Assembly: GCA_000827495.1 (NCBI GenBank)
Contig: KN817543.1
Span: 307,755-371,754, forward strand
Source of the DNA: Hypholoma sublateritium FD-334 SS-4
Lineage: Eukaryota > Basidiomycota > Agaricomycetes > Agaricales > Strophariaceae
Length of the DNA: 64,000 nucleotides
Direction of reading: 5' to 3'
Shown: one piece after another, positions 12,060 through 23,965 of the stretch
Layout of the letters: every line of letters starts with the position of its first letter
Position numbering within the stretch: the stretch's first letter is position 1
Program-made: the position numbers and the translations under genes
Notes under the pieces: model-generated
What the model was told of the DNA's origin: nothing
Database searches by the model: none
The model's input: only the letters and a program-made list of their open reading frames with translations

Positions 12060-13755
12060 TGCGCCCCCGTACCGCGAAACGCTCGCCAGACTGCGGACCG
12101 CGCCCCAAACTTCAGCGCCGTCTACGCGCTCTCCACGTACACGGCCAGCTGTGCTCGCTCGTCCTCCCAGCGGCGCGAGTCGCCCAGCCCTACGTGCTCA
12201 NATAGCGATCCGAAGAGCTTCCGAAAGCACGTCGCTGGCGAATCGGACGCTGGGCGGGTGGCTGGTGCGTCGAACGAGGTATTGGGCGAGGATGTGTCGC
12301 ACAGGTCCATGCGCACAGCCACGCCAGCAGATCCCACTAGCGCGTCGCCGGCGAGTCGGGCGCTACGAGATATTGGGCGTGGATGCGTCGTGGTTGGCCG
12401 GTACGTCGTGGTTGGCCGGTACGTCGTTCTAGAGCGCGCGAGCGGGTACGGCAGAGGATAAGGAGGATTTTGTGTATATTGCGTCGCAGTGGGCGCTGCG
12501 GGAGCGTAGCGGCAGTACAAGCTGCCTAGCGCGGCGCGCAGGGCGACGTTGTACGGAATACGGTGCGCAGGCTATTGAGCCCGGGAGCGAGCGCTTCATA
12601 TATGCGCATCGGTGCGCGCGCGTCCTGCGGATCGCGATGCTCTTTCAACCTCTTCCTCCACGGTAATAGCCTTAATCTCTATGCGCTGCTATCGCGCCAG
12701 CTAGGGCTCGGGCGTACTCCTGCGGAGTATCTGCTCTTCATTCCGGGTGCGAGAGCTCTGCAGAGCGGTGTGGATCTGGGCGCGTGCGTTCTCCACGAGG
12801 CGGGGAAGAGAGAGGACGACCGGGTAGAGAGAGCGACAAGCAGGCGACGCGCAGTAGGACGTAAAAAGACTAAAAGCGCTCGGGCCGCGATGAGTTGGAG
12901 CGCTGGTGCGCGGACAGGATCGATATCGAACGATCCGAAGCGCGGTCGCCTGGCGACAGTACGGATATTCGAAAGCGGAAGTTCAAAAACAGAAGGCAAG
13001 GACGGAGCGCGGATGGAAAGGCGGAGCGAGTCATGAAGGCGAACGACGCGCTTCAGACAGGAGGGGTGCGAGCGCAGGGCGTAGCCGCGCTGGATGCACT
13101 CAGGCGGTGTGGATACCCGATGCATGAGAGTGAGTAGCAGGGATCGCGCCTGCGGAATGTGCGTCAGCTGGAAGAGAGAAACAGATGAAAGTACGGCGGG
13201 ACCTTGGGCGACGGGCGAGCGACGCACGGTGTGAGCGCAGTGTGCGGAAGTTGCGCAGGCTGGACGGGGGGGGTCTGGACACGCTATGCATAAGTGTGTA
13301 CGGCGAGATATTGGGCGATGGGCAAGCGACGCAGGAGATGGGAGTACCGCGCAGTCACACGGGATGGGCGGGACGACGACGTGGGCACACAATACACGCG
13401 CAACGGAGCGTGCGAGCGCCACCGAGTCTTGTGGTAGTGGACGGTGGACGAGACGGCCGGGAGCAGCAGCCGGTTTTCATCCCGGCTAGAGGCATGCGCG
13501 ATCGCGTGGGGCGGCGTGGTGAATCTGAGTACGTGCATGCTGCCCGTGGCGGAGGGAGACAGGGAGAAGAGGGAGGCGACGCAGTAGCGTAGGTCGGGCG
13601 GTGGCGACGTTGACACGCAGCGCACGTGAGAGATTCGTGCGCGGCGCCCGGGCGCCTGTGAGGGTGTGAGACGCTACAATCACGGAGAGTCCGGGCCTTC
13701 ATTCCGTCCGGGGGTCTGCGGAATCGCGTACATGCGGGAGCCGGGACGTCGAGCT
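12060..13755 (+). repeat. Inverted-duplication arm, GC-rich (left)
   Basis: Collinear in reverse complement with about 33290-35150. Matching landmarks include 'ggtgcgtcgaacgaggtat' (12265-12285 against the reverse of 34765-34790), 'gagcgcttcatatatgcgc' (12590-12608 against the reverse of about 34510-34540), the 'attcgaaagcgg' segment near 12965, and the 'cagctggaagagagaaacagat' region near 13170. An 18-bp unit (ggttggccggtacgtcgt) is repeated twice at 12391-12426. No gene is recognised. Confidence 0.75.
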
Positions 13756-14400
13756 GGAATGTGCGTCAGCTGGAAGAGAGAAACAGATGAAAGTACGGCG
13801 GGATCTTGGGCGACGGGCGAGCGACGCACGGTGTGAGCGCAGTGCGCGGAAGTTGCGCAGGCTGGACGGGGGGGGGTCTGGACACGCTATGCATAAGTGT
13901 GTACAGCGAGATATTGGACGATGGGCAAGCGACGCAGGAGATGGGAGTACCGCGCAGTCACACGGGATGGGCAGGACGACGACGTGGGCACGCACTACAC
14001 ACGCAACGGATCGTGCGAGCGCCTCCGTGTCTTGCGGTAGTGGGCGGTGGACGAGACGGCCAGGAGCTGCAGCCGCTTTCATTTAGGCTGGAGGCATGCG
14101 CGATCGCGTGGGGCGGCGTGGTGAATCTGCGTACGTGCGGGCGGGCGGTGGTGACGTGGACACGCGGCGCACGCGGGAGATTCGTGCGCGGGGCCGTGCG
14201 CCTGTCTGTAAGGGGCGTCGGGCGCTGCAATCACGGAGCGTCCGTGCCTTCATTCAGTCCGGGGCTCTGCGCGATCGCGCACATGCGAGGAGGCGACGTG
14301 AGGTGCGGAGCGAGGCGCGACGTCGAGCTGCAGGCGGCGCGGACACGAGCTGGAGACGGGGTTGCTTTCTGGGAGAGGGTCGTGCCACGGCGGACGGAGT
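13267..14400 (+). repeat. Two tandem copies of the GC-rich repeat
   Basis: Unit 1 (about 13160-13755) and unit 2 (about 13756-14400) share the same succession of landmarks: 'gtgcgtcagctggaagagag', the acgggcgagcgacgcac segment, a poly-G run, 'ctggacacgctatgcataag', then the guanine-rich body. The second unit is shortened. Copy 1 of this family is at the left edge of the window. Only one unit is evident in the right arm. Confidence 0.75.
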
Positions 14401-16013
14401 GGCGTCATAGGCAGGCTTTCAAAGCTCCCGCGCTGAAGCTTGTAGCTTCAGGATGTGCCATATCGAGAGGGAAATCAGCGTATCGACGATGAGCGGCACC
14501 CCGTCCAAAGAGAGCGTAGAAGTTATCGGCTTTCCGCCAGCTTGATATTCCAGACACAGGTTTTCACACGCGGAGAATATGCGTTGTTCACGGTATCTGG
14601 CTATAGAAAAAGGCAAGAATGGTAAATGGTGAGGAAGGTGGAAGCGCCGCGGCGATGTCGGCGGAGCACGGCATGGCGTGTTTGGTATGCAGGCTTCTGG
14701 CCATCAGTACATGCCGCCTTTGCTACTAAGTACATGCTTATCCAGCGCAGATACAGCGAGTCCGAAGTATTAGTTATTAAAAAATCCTACCTTCACTCGC
14801 TCTCGGGCCGCGACGAGCGCGGGCTGCATAGAGGCCAGAGACGGTGCCCCTTGGCCTTACCACGAATCGAGCTGAACAGTCCAAAGCGGGCGTGCGCATG
14901 TATGTGTCCCATACGCATCGCGACTTAGAACTTCCGGATGCTGGCGGTTTATTTTCCCCAGAGGAAGATGATATTTGTCGTAAAATGCGAGCGGTACATG
15001 TCGTGCACTACAAACGTGATGCTCTAAAAATAGAACGCTGATGGCAGCCCACGATGCTCGCACGACCCCTTGTTCGTCGTGGTCGACGACGATGAGCCTC
15101 GGTCGTCCCAAGAACGCCACCTCGACGTCGACGCTCTCGCTCACCTCACACACACGCCGCCCACGTCTTCCCCTCGCTCGCCCGAGGTGCGCACGCCCCC
15201 GCCCTCCGTCGCTCCGCTGATCTGATCCCTGCTGCTTCCGACGTCGCTCTCCGCGCTCTCTTTGACGCGCACGCACCCGAAGCCGCCGGCTCCGCTCTCT
15301 AAGACCAGTATTAGCTGGTATTATGCCTGGGGTAACGTTCATCACGCGCATACACGCGTAGATTGAGGCGCCCACAGCGGTGTTCGACGTCATTATCGTC
15401 GATGCGCAAGCGTGCAACGGAGTGCATGGTCGTCCACATTGCATGCACGCTTGTTACGAGGCGCGGGGCACCCCTTCTCTCGTTTCTGACCGAGTAGCTG
15501 GTACAGTGGCATCGCGATCTCCGTGAAAATAATTTTAAGGTGCGCCTTTGATATATTTGCATCGTTCTGATGCCTGTGCAGTGCAAAGGCGTTCCCAATA
15601 GACGTACGCTGCCCTGCCCTGTCCTAGTAGACGCTTCAGTGGCGTTACCACAGTGTACACCCCGCTCGCCTGGTGTGCGTGTCCTTCCTTTTCTCCTCCA
15701 CAAGCCCCCATCCACAGCACCCTTATTCTCGCGCCTGTTAGATCTCAATAGTACTTTTGCGCCCACAGTTTTTATCAATAGACCAGGCCTATTTTTATAA
15801 TCTGATGGGGATCTCATTATGAATTCGCTGTGCAGCCTTGTGCAGCGCAGGTAGCGTTCTATTGATTATTCAATATGCCGGCTTGATACACGGCGGTCTC
15901 AGACTCTCACACACAGCATTTACACAGCGCAGCGGTTCACAGCATGTGTGGGCTGAGTATCCACCCACCCCTACGTACATCTCTCGCCTTTTCTGTGCTG
16001 CCCTCATCCTTCC
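14400..16013. other. No gene recognised upstream of NACHT-1
   Basis: The dispersed 'gtgtttggtatgcaggc' element lies near 14.67 kb. A GC-rich piece related to 3.13-3.25 kb lies at 15.09-15.31 kb. The rest is mixed composition. Short ORFs lack family features. The NACHT-1 promoter should lie just upstream of 16.0 kb, but no TATA box is obvious. Confidence 0.5.
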
Positions 16014-18165
16014 ATGAATGCAATATCTCAGAGTGGAAACGGGCCCGACGCCCAGTCCGTGCAGCATACTCAGGCGGCAGGCGTGCATAATTGCTACGAT
16101 GCAGACGGTGCGAGTTTGACCAGTTCCAACTTATTTAACAAGGAAACTTAAAGGTTGTTCTTCTCTTTGCAGACGGGTTCAAACATCTCCAGGCGCACGT
16201 AGCAACGTCCGCCTTTGACTCCGTGGACAAGGTAGACGCCCCAAAATGCCATCCGCAGACACGACTGGCCGTGCTGGACGAAATAATGGACTGGATACTC
16301 CTGGCTGTTACGCGCATTCAGTGGATGTTGTGGCTGAATGGTGCTGCAGGCGCAGGGAAGTCGGCGATCGCGCGTTCGATTGTGGCCCTCTGTCTATCGA
16401 AGAATATCCCCGTGGCTAGATTCTTCTTCTTCCGCACCGATCCTACGCGAAACAGCATCCAACCCGTTGTGGCGACGCTCGTTCATCAGCTCGTTCAACA
16501 GTTGCCCGACCTCTTGGCAATCATCGTCCCGAAAATCCAATCCGATCCTCTTATCTTCAGGAAGTCGCTCGAAACGCAGTTGGGGTATCTGATCTTCGAG
16601 CCGCTGCGACAGCTTCATCGCGAATGTCCCATGAAGACTAATGTTGTCCTTCTGGTCGACGGCGTAGATGAGTGCGCGGGTCATGAGAACCAGAAGGGTC
16701 TTGTCCGCGCCATCGCCAGTTTCCTTAGTCCTCGGGACATTCCTGTCGTAGCGTTTTTTGGTAGCCGCGCAGAAAATCATTTGGGGCAAATATTTCGGTC
16801 TCAGGAAGTGTCCACCAGTCTTCTTCAATTAGCGCTCGACGGTCATTATCTCCCAGATAATGACATTCGGCTGTTCCTTACAGAGAAATTTGCAGAGATC
16901 AAAGCCACACACCCCTTCAGCGACTATCTCGACAAAGACTGGCCTGACCCCTCACACGTAGGGGATATTGTGACCAAATCTTCAGGCCAGTTCATCTATG
17001 CGTCGGTGGTTATAATTTTTTTGTCCTCGCCGCGCCAACACCCGGCCCAGCAGCTCGAAATTATCCGCGGCTTACGACCGGCTGGGAAATTGACACCTTT
17101 TGCCCAGCTTGACGCTCTGTATCGACACATATTCTCCCAGGTTGAAAATATCGGCCAGGCTTCCCTCATTTTGGCATATTCAATATTCGGAAACACCCCG
17201 CATCTGGTTGACCTCGAACCATTCTTCGGCATTCCTTTCGACACTGTACATGTCATCTTGGCCGATCTGCCCTCCATTGTCGACTACAGATCCAGCAAAG
17301 AAGCTCTATACTTTCTCAATGCGTCACTCCCAGACTTCCTTCTCGACTCAAAATGATCACAGTGCTATTTCCTCGACAAGAGATTCTGGTGTACACATTT
17401 TTCTATCCAAATGTTTGAGAAGATGGACACAGGTATAAAAATACCCGAGGGTGCGTGATCATCTTGAAAGGACTCACCAATAATCTTATTTCAGTTGTTC
17501 GAAGCATTTAACAGACTTTTCACTGATCTCCTCCCTCATGCACAAGGAAGTGCTGAATTACGGGAGCATGTTATTAAATTTGATTTTGAATCGATTTCCT
17601 ATTTCTGTTGGCTCTACATTGAAAAGTTTATTACAGCAATACGGACATTGGTGAGTAATTTGGGTACTTCAGCGGAACGCACTAATTTAATAATATCACA
17701 ATTTAAAAGGACATCGAAGGCGACGGAGAATTGTACCGAAGTCAGCTTACTCGCGCAGTGCGATTCGCTCTCGGGACATCCGATAAAGTGCATCCGGGGG
17801 TTTTATTCGCACTGCAAACGAAACACGATATCTGGGCGATCCGTGCTCAGATAGAGAGCGAACAGGAGGCCGAACTAGCACTGGAGCAAATGAATGATAT
17901 AGGACAGAATTCCACAGCGCCTGATACACGACATGTTTCTCGTGCTGACGTTGAACAGGGCGAAGCGGTCGCGCGACCCGTAGAAGAGGCAACACCGCTC
18001 AGTCAGCAGAGCCAGGCCGACACGGACAACGGCGCAGCCAAAGCCATGCTCCGGCGGAGCGTCAGATTGCGACCCACAGAAAACGCATCGACGCCAGAAC
18101 CCCAGTCGGCTGTGCAGGCGTCGCGACAGGAACGGGACAGCCCGAAGAAAAGACGTCGTGTATAG
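16014..18165 (+). pseudogene. NACHT STAND NTPase, NACHT-1, interrupted by one in-frame TGA
   Basis: Predicted exons are 16014-16107, 16173-17432, 17505-17650 and 17710-18165. The reading frame is continuous across all joins (652 codons) except for TGA at 17354-17356. The NACHT domain has Walker A GAAGAGKS (about residues 88-95), Walker B VVLLVDGVDE (about 189-198) and a sensor-like FFGSRAE. It is clearly paralogous to NACHT-2, including exon layout. At the TGA, NACHT-2 and the family have a basic residue followed by Ser, so a CGA-to-TGA change is likely. The last exon adds about 100 residues absent from NACHT-2, Gln/Glu-rich and ending SPKKRRRV, which resembles a nuclear localisation signal. 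If the stop is real, a 425-residue protein with the whole NTPase core would remain. It could also be a base error. Confidence 0.75.
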
Positions 18166-18249
18166 TTTAAGAAACAAGTTATGACGAATGTACATTTGGC
18201 ATTTTACGTGTTATAGAAACTACAATGCTAATTAATTGAAAACTTGCTT

Positions 18250-19450
18250 GCAAGCGCAAGGTCGCTCATGCACCCCGCATGATATACGCGCACTACTCAT
18301 ATGGATGCTATGAGGTTGCTGGCGGCACCACGCACACCGTGCGACGTGGTGCGAGAAGCGGTGCAGGCGGTAGACCCTCGACGCGAGCGCTCTATATATG
18401 CGCGTCGGTACGCGTGCGCGTGCTGCGGAATACGATGCCCAGTGTGCTGCTATAGCGCCAGCTGGGACTCGGTCGCTACATCCAAGGAGTATCCGCGCTT
18501 CATTCCAGGTGCGAGAGCTCGACGTATGCGTGCTGCGCGAAGCGGGAAAGACGGTGGACGAGCGGGCAGAGAGACAGGCAGGCAGGCGGACGATGCGCAG
18601 TGCGATTGACTAAGAATGAAAGCGCCGTAGCCGCGATGTCCTAAGGAACGCTGCTGAGCGGACAGGATCGATAACGAACGGTGCGAAGAGTGGCGCGGTT
18701 GCCTCGTGATAGTGTGGATATTCGAAGGCGGTAGTTCAGGAACAGAAGTCGATGACGAAGCGCGGATGGGAATTTGGAGCGAGTCATGGAGGCGAGCGAT
18801 GCGCGGGAGGCAGACGGGGTGCAAGCACAGGGCGTAGTCGCGCTGGACGCACTCAGGCGGCGTGGATACGCAATGCATGCGCGTGAGCGGCGGAGGTCGC
18901 GCTTGCGGAACGTGCGGCAGCTAGGAGACGAAAGCAGATGCAAGTACGGCGGGACGTTGGGCGACAGGCGAGCGACGCAGGGCGTGAGCGCAGTGGGTGG
19001 AAGTCGCGCATTACGGGCGGCGCGGCGCGGATACGCCATGCATAAGCATGTGCGGCGGGATATTGGGCGATAGGCGAGGGATGCAGGAGATGGGAGCGTC
19101 ACGCAGTCGTGCGGGATGGGCGTGGTCGACGACGTGGACCCGCAATACATGCGGAGCGTTCGAGCGCCTCCGAGTCTCGCGGTAGTGGGCGGTGGACGGC
19201 CGGGAGCCCCTTTTCTTCCATATTTCCCTGGCTCCATCTGCCTGCTCATCCGTCATGTCACCTCGGCCGACCCCGCGGGCAGCATGCACGTATGCAGATT
19301 CACCATGCCGCCCCACGCGATCACGCATACCTCTAGCTGGAACGAAAGCCGGGTACTCCGAGGCTGCAGAGGCAACACGCGGTACAGATAAACAGGGAGG
19401 AGGGTGAAAGCGCAGACCCAGGAGCCGCTGTGGTGGCTAGATCAGATGGA
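18250..19450. repeat. GC-rich dispersed repeats with an internal orientation switch
   Basis: From 18300 the segment resembles 12540-13230 in the same orientation (the 'ctatatatgcgcgtcggta' region, the 'tattcgaaggcggtagttca' region, then the cggcgggatattgggcgat segment near 19055). Near 19200 it switches to sequence that reads like 33170-33310 on the same strand, so an inverted junction sits at about 19.2 kb. No gene is seen. Confidence 0.65.
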
Positions 19451-20560
19451 TTCGGATTAGATAGAATCGGCTAGAGCCTGGGCCGGTGGCAGTGGAGGAA
19501 GCACAACGCGACGCGCCGGCGACGCATCTACGTACAGAATACAACAGCTCTCTCGCCTCGCGCCCACAGTGCATCCCAGCCGAGCCGGATTGGTCTATCC
19601 CACCGCGACGACGCAGCGCGGGGTCATCCTGCGGTACGCTCGTGCGCGGACGTGGGCGTTGATGGGATCAGGCGCGAGAGGTGGCGAGCGACACGTCGGG
19701 GGAGGCGTGGGCGCTGGGTGAGTAGACGTGAATGGTGGCGGGTGCCTGTGCGAGACGGGTTCGGTCTGAAGGACGGCGAAGATGGAGGAGGGCGCGCGGC
19801 AGCTTTCAAGAGCATGTCTTCAGCGGCGGGTCTACAGTACGGGGTGCCGGTGGTGTCTGAGCTGGGCACGGCACGGCGAAAGAGCGACAACATCATCTGA
19901 ATCGGGCAGTAGGTATGCGGCCAGCGTATCGGCGATGAGCCGCGGATGAGTTACTCACCTCGGTGAACTTAGAGATTGCAGAACCGAATGATCATCGCTG
20001 GGGTTCCCGTCAGCTAGTCCAGATACGTTTTTCTCACGCAGGGACAATCATCGGTTTCGCAGAGTTTCCTACCACAGAACAAACAAGATTTATGCATGTA
20101 TATGGCAGAAGTTGGGTGGAAGCGCCGGTTGCGGCGTGGCGGCATGCGCGTCAACTGCGTGGCATGTTTGGTACGAAGGCATCCGGCCATCACGCATCAG
20201 TAGGTGCCGTGTCCGTTGCTTTATTCTTTTCCAGCGGAAGTGTTACTTATAAAAATTCCATTCTGGCCTCGAATCCTCCCGCTCTCTGTGGAAGGCGTGC
20301 GAGCGGGAACGATTCCGGGCGGCGCCCCTTATACCTATCAGCAATGGAGCTGACCTGACTCCTCGGCCTCCCTATGCGCCCAGAACGAGAGCGCGTGTAT
20401 GTGTCTGAGGACAGAGCATCGCAGCCTTTAATCCGGTTGTATCCTCCGATTTGCGTGTTGATACGCTGACAAGCGTCCTGCGTGCGAACAACGGCGACGA
20501 GCAAACAAAGAAAAATGAAATAAAAACGATACGATACGCAAGAGCTTGACAAAGGGTGCG
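19450..20560 (+). repeat. Inner arm of large inverted duplication (left)
   Basis: Matches about 32040-32900 in reverse complement. Examples are 'tacggggtgccggtggtgtctgagc' region at 19.84-19.87 kb against 32.71-32.75 kb, and the 'ggcatgtttggtacgaaggc' segment at 20.16 kb against 32.38-32.41 kb. The far end (20.38-20.40 kb, cagaacgagagcgcg) corresponds to 32.09-32.11 kb. No gene is recognised. Confidence 0.75.
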
Positions 20561-20830
20561 TGGGGGTGCGAGGGTGTTCCTACACGGCTTCTAGCCAACC
20601 GGGAACCGAAATCGATGGAGTGTAAGCTCCGGCGTCAGCTTCGAACCACTCTGGTGTGCGATTATGTTACGAGACGATAGGTATACGAGGGCGAGAGCGA
20701 TTACGAGAGGTAGGACGATGAATTTAGTGCATAATGAATTGTTCTTCTTGATTGTTCATTGTACATGATTCTACAGAGTTTTTATACCTACTTTGTGTAC
20801 TCTAATTTGTTAGATAAAAATCAAAGGACC
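20440..20830 (+). repeat. Dispersed repeat shared with 44.0-44.4 kb
   Basis: The segment from 'ctgacaagcgtcctgcgtgcg' through 'ggtgcgtgggggtgcgaggg', 'acacggcttctagccaacc' and 'tacctactttgtgtact' recurs in the same order and orientation at about 44020-44370. The right-hand copy continues to about 44.79 kb, as this one does to 22.16 kb if the 950-bp insertion is left out. Confidence 0.7.
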
Positions 20831-21125
20831 ACATGGAAAAAAGTAACGAAAGCGGGTAAGTAAAATGTACTCATAGTTTGAGACCAAAATATTCGAAGAA
20901 AAATCAAACAAGTGAGCAACGAAAAGGATGAGAAGAGGAAGTATATACCAAATATGTGTGCTAAAATTCATGTTGAGGGAAAAGCGCAGCGCGCTGGTGT
21001 ATCAGTGTGGTGCAACGGAGGAAGGAGGTTGAATTTTTTATGAATAGAGAAAGGAGGTTGAAATTTTGAGGCTGAAACGCGCGCCGGCGCTTATGTATGG
21101 GCGGGCGTCGAGAGGCAGTGGGAGC

Positions 21126-22075
21126 TATGGTGATCTATTTGCACACTTATTCCCACCCCCCGCCCCCCGTCTGATGGCATGCCCCGCGCCCCCCAGGAAG
21201 CTTCAAATCGTTTAATCGCCCTTTCACCATGTCCTACCGCAGTATAAAGCATATAAATAATGTATATAATACCTAAACAACGATTTAGAAGCAGAAAAAA
21301 TCACATTTTAGTGTTTAGGCTACAAGTATGTAAGTACTCATGCTGTGAAGGGCGGCGACATGCAAGTATGTAAGTAGATGGATTGTTACTTACTTGTTAA
21401 TACAAGGGTCTGATTATAACGTGCACCTATTTCAGGGATTCTATTCCGGAAGCCCTTCAGCACGTCAGTTCAGCACCACACGGCTACTAGTCGGAGTAGG
21501 CACTCATATGCATCAAACATCCGCAGTGGCGCGGGACAGGATGAGGATTCCACATTTGTGGTTGGTCGTGGCAGAAGCGTAAACTCGGTTAGAGTCAGCG
21601 CCTACCATGGATCTAACAAGGTGGTTGAGCGAGTCGATAACGCCGGCCTCGATCGATCATCGAGTGCGGCAAATTTGGGTGCTTGTAAGATGGTTAGGCA
21701 TGTAGTATCACACATACTGTGTACGCTCTGTATTATCTAAATATATACTTGTTACAGCGATGTCGATGAGCGCTGAGCGCTAAATACGCGCTCACACTGA
21801 CCACGATAATTCGACGNAGTTCATGATTCCCACGTTCCTTGCCGCATTCTCACGATTTGCCGAAGAATCCAAGAAGAATTGCCTTACGCGAGTTTCATCA
21901 CACATTTACCATTATAACTTTATTAAAGTGCCATAGGCATGATTTATCTACTTTAAATACCAGTCTAAGCACCGTGGTGTGGTGTTTGAGGGATACAAAC
22001 TTTCCTGGGGGGCGCGGGGCATGCCATCAGACGCGGGGCGGGGGGTGGGAATAAATGTGCAAATAGATCACCATA
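21126..22075. mobile_element. MITE-like non-autonomous DNA transposon with 74-bp TIRs
   Basis: The left terminal inverted repeat is 21126-21199 and the right is 22002-22075. They match at 72 of 74 positions by eye and begin TATGGTGATC. The element is flanked by GTGGGAGC (21118-21125) and GTGGGAGT (22076-22083), a likely 8-bp target-site duplication with one change, which would fit a hAT-type element. A TA target (Tc1/mariner type) cannot be excluded, because the repeat ends in TA. The interior is AT-rich and encodes no transposase. The related locus at 44.4-44.8 kb lacks the insertion. One N lies at about 21797. Confidence 0.8.
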
Positions 22076-22083
22076 GTGGGAGT

Positions 22084-23965
22084 GCGGGAACAAGTCATGT
22101 GACGTTTTGAACTTCGTCGATTTTCGTGGATGGCGTGAGCGCGGGCTCATCAGTGTCCCACGAGGTTCGCAAGGTGATTTTTATTCACGAAATGCGCGCA
22201 TCCCCGACGCTATGATCTAAAATTTGCCAAGATGTTCGCACGTCGTCTCGTCTGTCGGATGTACGACGGCCGCTGCCCGACCTCGACGACGCACTGGGCG
22301 GGTGCACGCGCGCGGTGCTTGCGATTCCCCGCCTGCCGAGTGATCTCACATATTGGCAGAAGATGTTTCAGGGGCAGAAAATCGAATGAGAGGCTCAACA
22401 GTAAAATAGATTTGGCAGACAATACTATTTAAATGAGAGAAATCACTGATTGTGCGCAGTACGAGGTCGGTCAACGGTGGAGTCGCGCCGCGTGTGGTAA
22501 GGGAGCCTCGCATAGAATGTATTTGTGTTTTAAGATATAGAAGACGTCTGGCGCTGTGTGGTCGTTGCATATGTCGGTGCTCAGCGCTCAAGGTTCAAAC
22601 GTTCAACGTCCAACGTTCAACATTCATGGATAGGTCGGTAGGTCGTCAGGAAGCAACCGTCCTCACGATTCGGCCATCGTAGCTCGCGCCTGCACATATG
22701 AAGTAGGTCTCCGCAGCGCGCATCCCGCACCGCCATGCTTGGAAGACCGTCGGGCTGCGCGCTAGCCCCGCGGTCCATTTCACACATCCGAGCGAAGGCG
22801 GTGTGCATGAAGACGGTCACCTGTGTTGTCTGCACCATTTTTTCCATCGGAGGACTGGGGCCTGCAATAGTTACGAATGAACTGTGTACAAACAGCGTGA
22901 TATATTCTCACGGAAGTCTCCAGTAGATCGGCGGGCTCGGTATGGATTCGTGAATGCCGTCCACCGCAACCACACGCATGGAAGTGCGGAAGAGGGATTT
23001 AAATACACGATGTGCGGCGTGGATTCGGGCGCACCCTCCAGAGTCATTGGAACACAAGAGCGAGTCAGATGCGTGAATCTTTTTATGGCACACATCTTAA
23101 AACTGCCAGCTCGTGTCGTGCAGGCAGGACGATCCGCAGCATATTCGGCGGCGTGTTCTTTGTCATCAGTGCTAATCTTGTTTGTGCTACGATATTCCAT
23201 TGGTTTCACCTTTGTTTCACCTTCAAGAATTTATAGAGCGAATCAGAATTCCCACGCATCCTTTCGTCAGAAACTGAAAAGTACGTGGTGCAATCGATCT
23301 CGCATTACCTTGAGGTTCATCCTTCGCCGAGCGCCTCTTCCGTAATTATCCGTCATGATGTTCAATAATGATTAAATGCTGCAGAACAACGCAATGTAGG
23401 TCGTGGGGCGGGCACATAAATTCACACAGCGTTTGATTAGTTCGAAGTTCGCGTTACGTCCTACGTATCTATCAAGTATCTATATATTTTTTGCTTTCTC
23501 ATTGGTCGCCATTTTGATTCTATTGAAACTGTATGCAAAGCCTTGTTCTCTATATGGCACTCGTCGTTTATTGGTGCATGTAATTAGTAGTCTGGCGCAG
23601 TAGCGGGCGCATTTTGAGCCGACTATTTCTATTTATGAATTTTGCTAAGAACTTATGGAACGGTCTCAAGCGGCAACTACCCCGGCTCATATTGACGATG
23701 TGAAGACTAATGCTAAGTCTCGTCGAAAGGTACTATCTGAAAATAGGTAGCATTTTCCGTTGCGTTTACATTCAAGTTGCGGTTGAGGTTCTCTATCAAT
23801 AAATCTTTTACGGGCGAGTTCAAAATTGGGACCCTTCCAAAGCCACGGTCACAATAATAACAGCCCTTACATACACATTTTCAGCCTCGTTGGACCCACG
23901 AGGCCGAACATGATTAATATATCATGTAAAATACAGTATAGCATACCTTGCAACCACCTTCAGCC
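22084..23965. other. No gene recognised between MITE and NACHT-2
   Basis: 22100-22165 matches 44725-44785 (the 'acttcgtcga...ttcgtgg' and 'gcgggctcatcag' segments). A short degenerate tandem of gttcaac-like units lies at 22590-22625. The ORFs show no domain. The stretch close to NACHT-2 is AT-rich. Confidence 0.5.

Noticed and set aside
1..20000. CRISPR-like array from the regularly recurring GC-rich modules
   Set aside because: Units are long, diverged and in both orientations, without short identical repeats and unique spacers; the genome is eukaryotic.
20247..20552. Minus-strand frame with hydrophobic N terminus, similar piece at 43.9-44.1 kb
   Set aside because: Lies within a dispersed non-coding repeat; the two copies do not keep a common frame.
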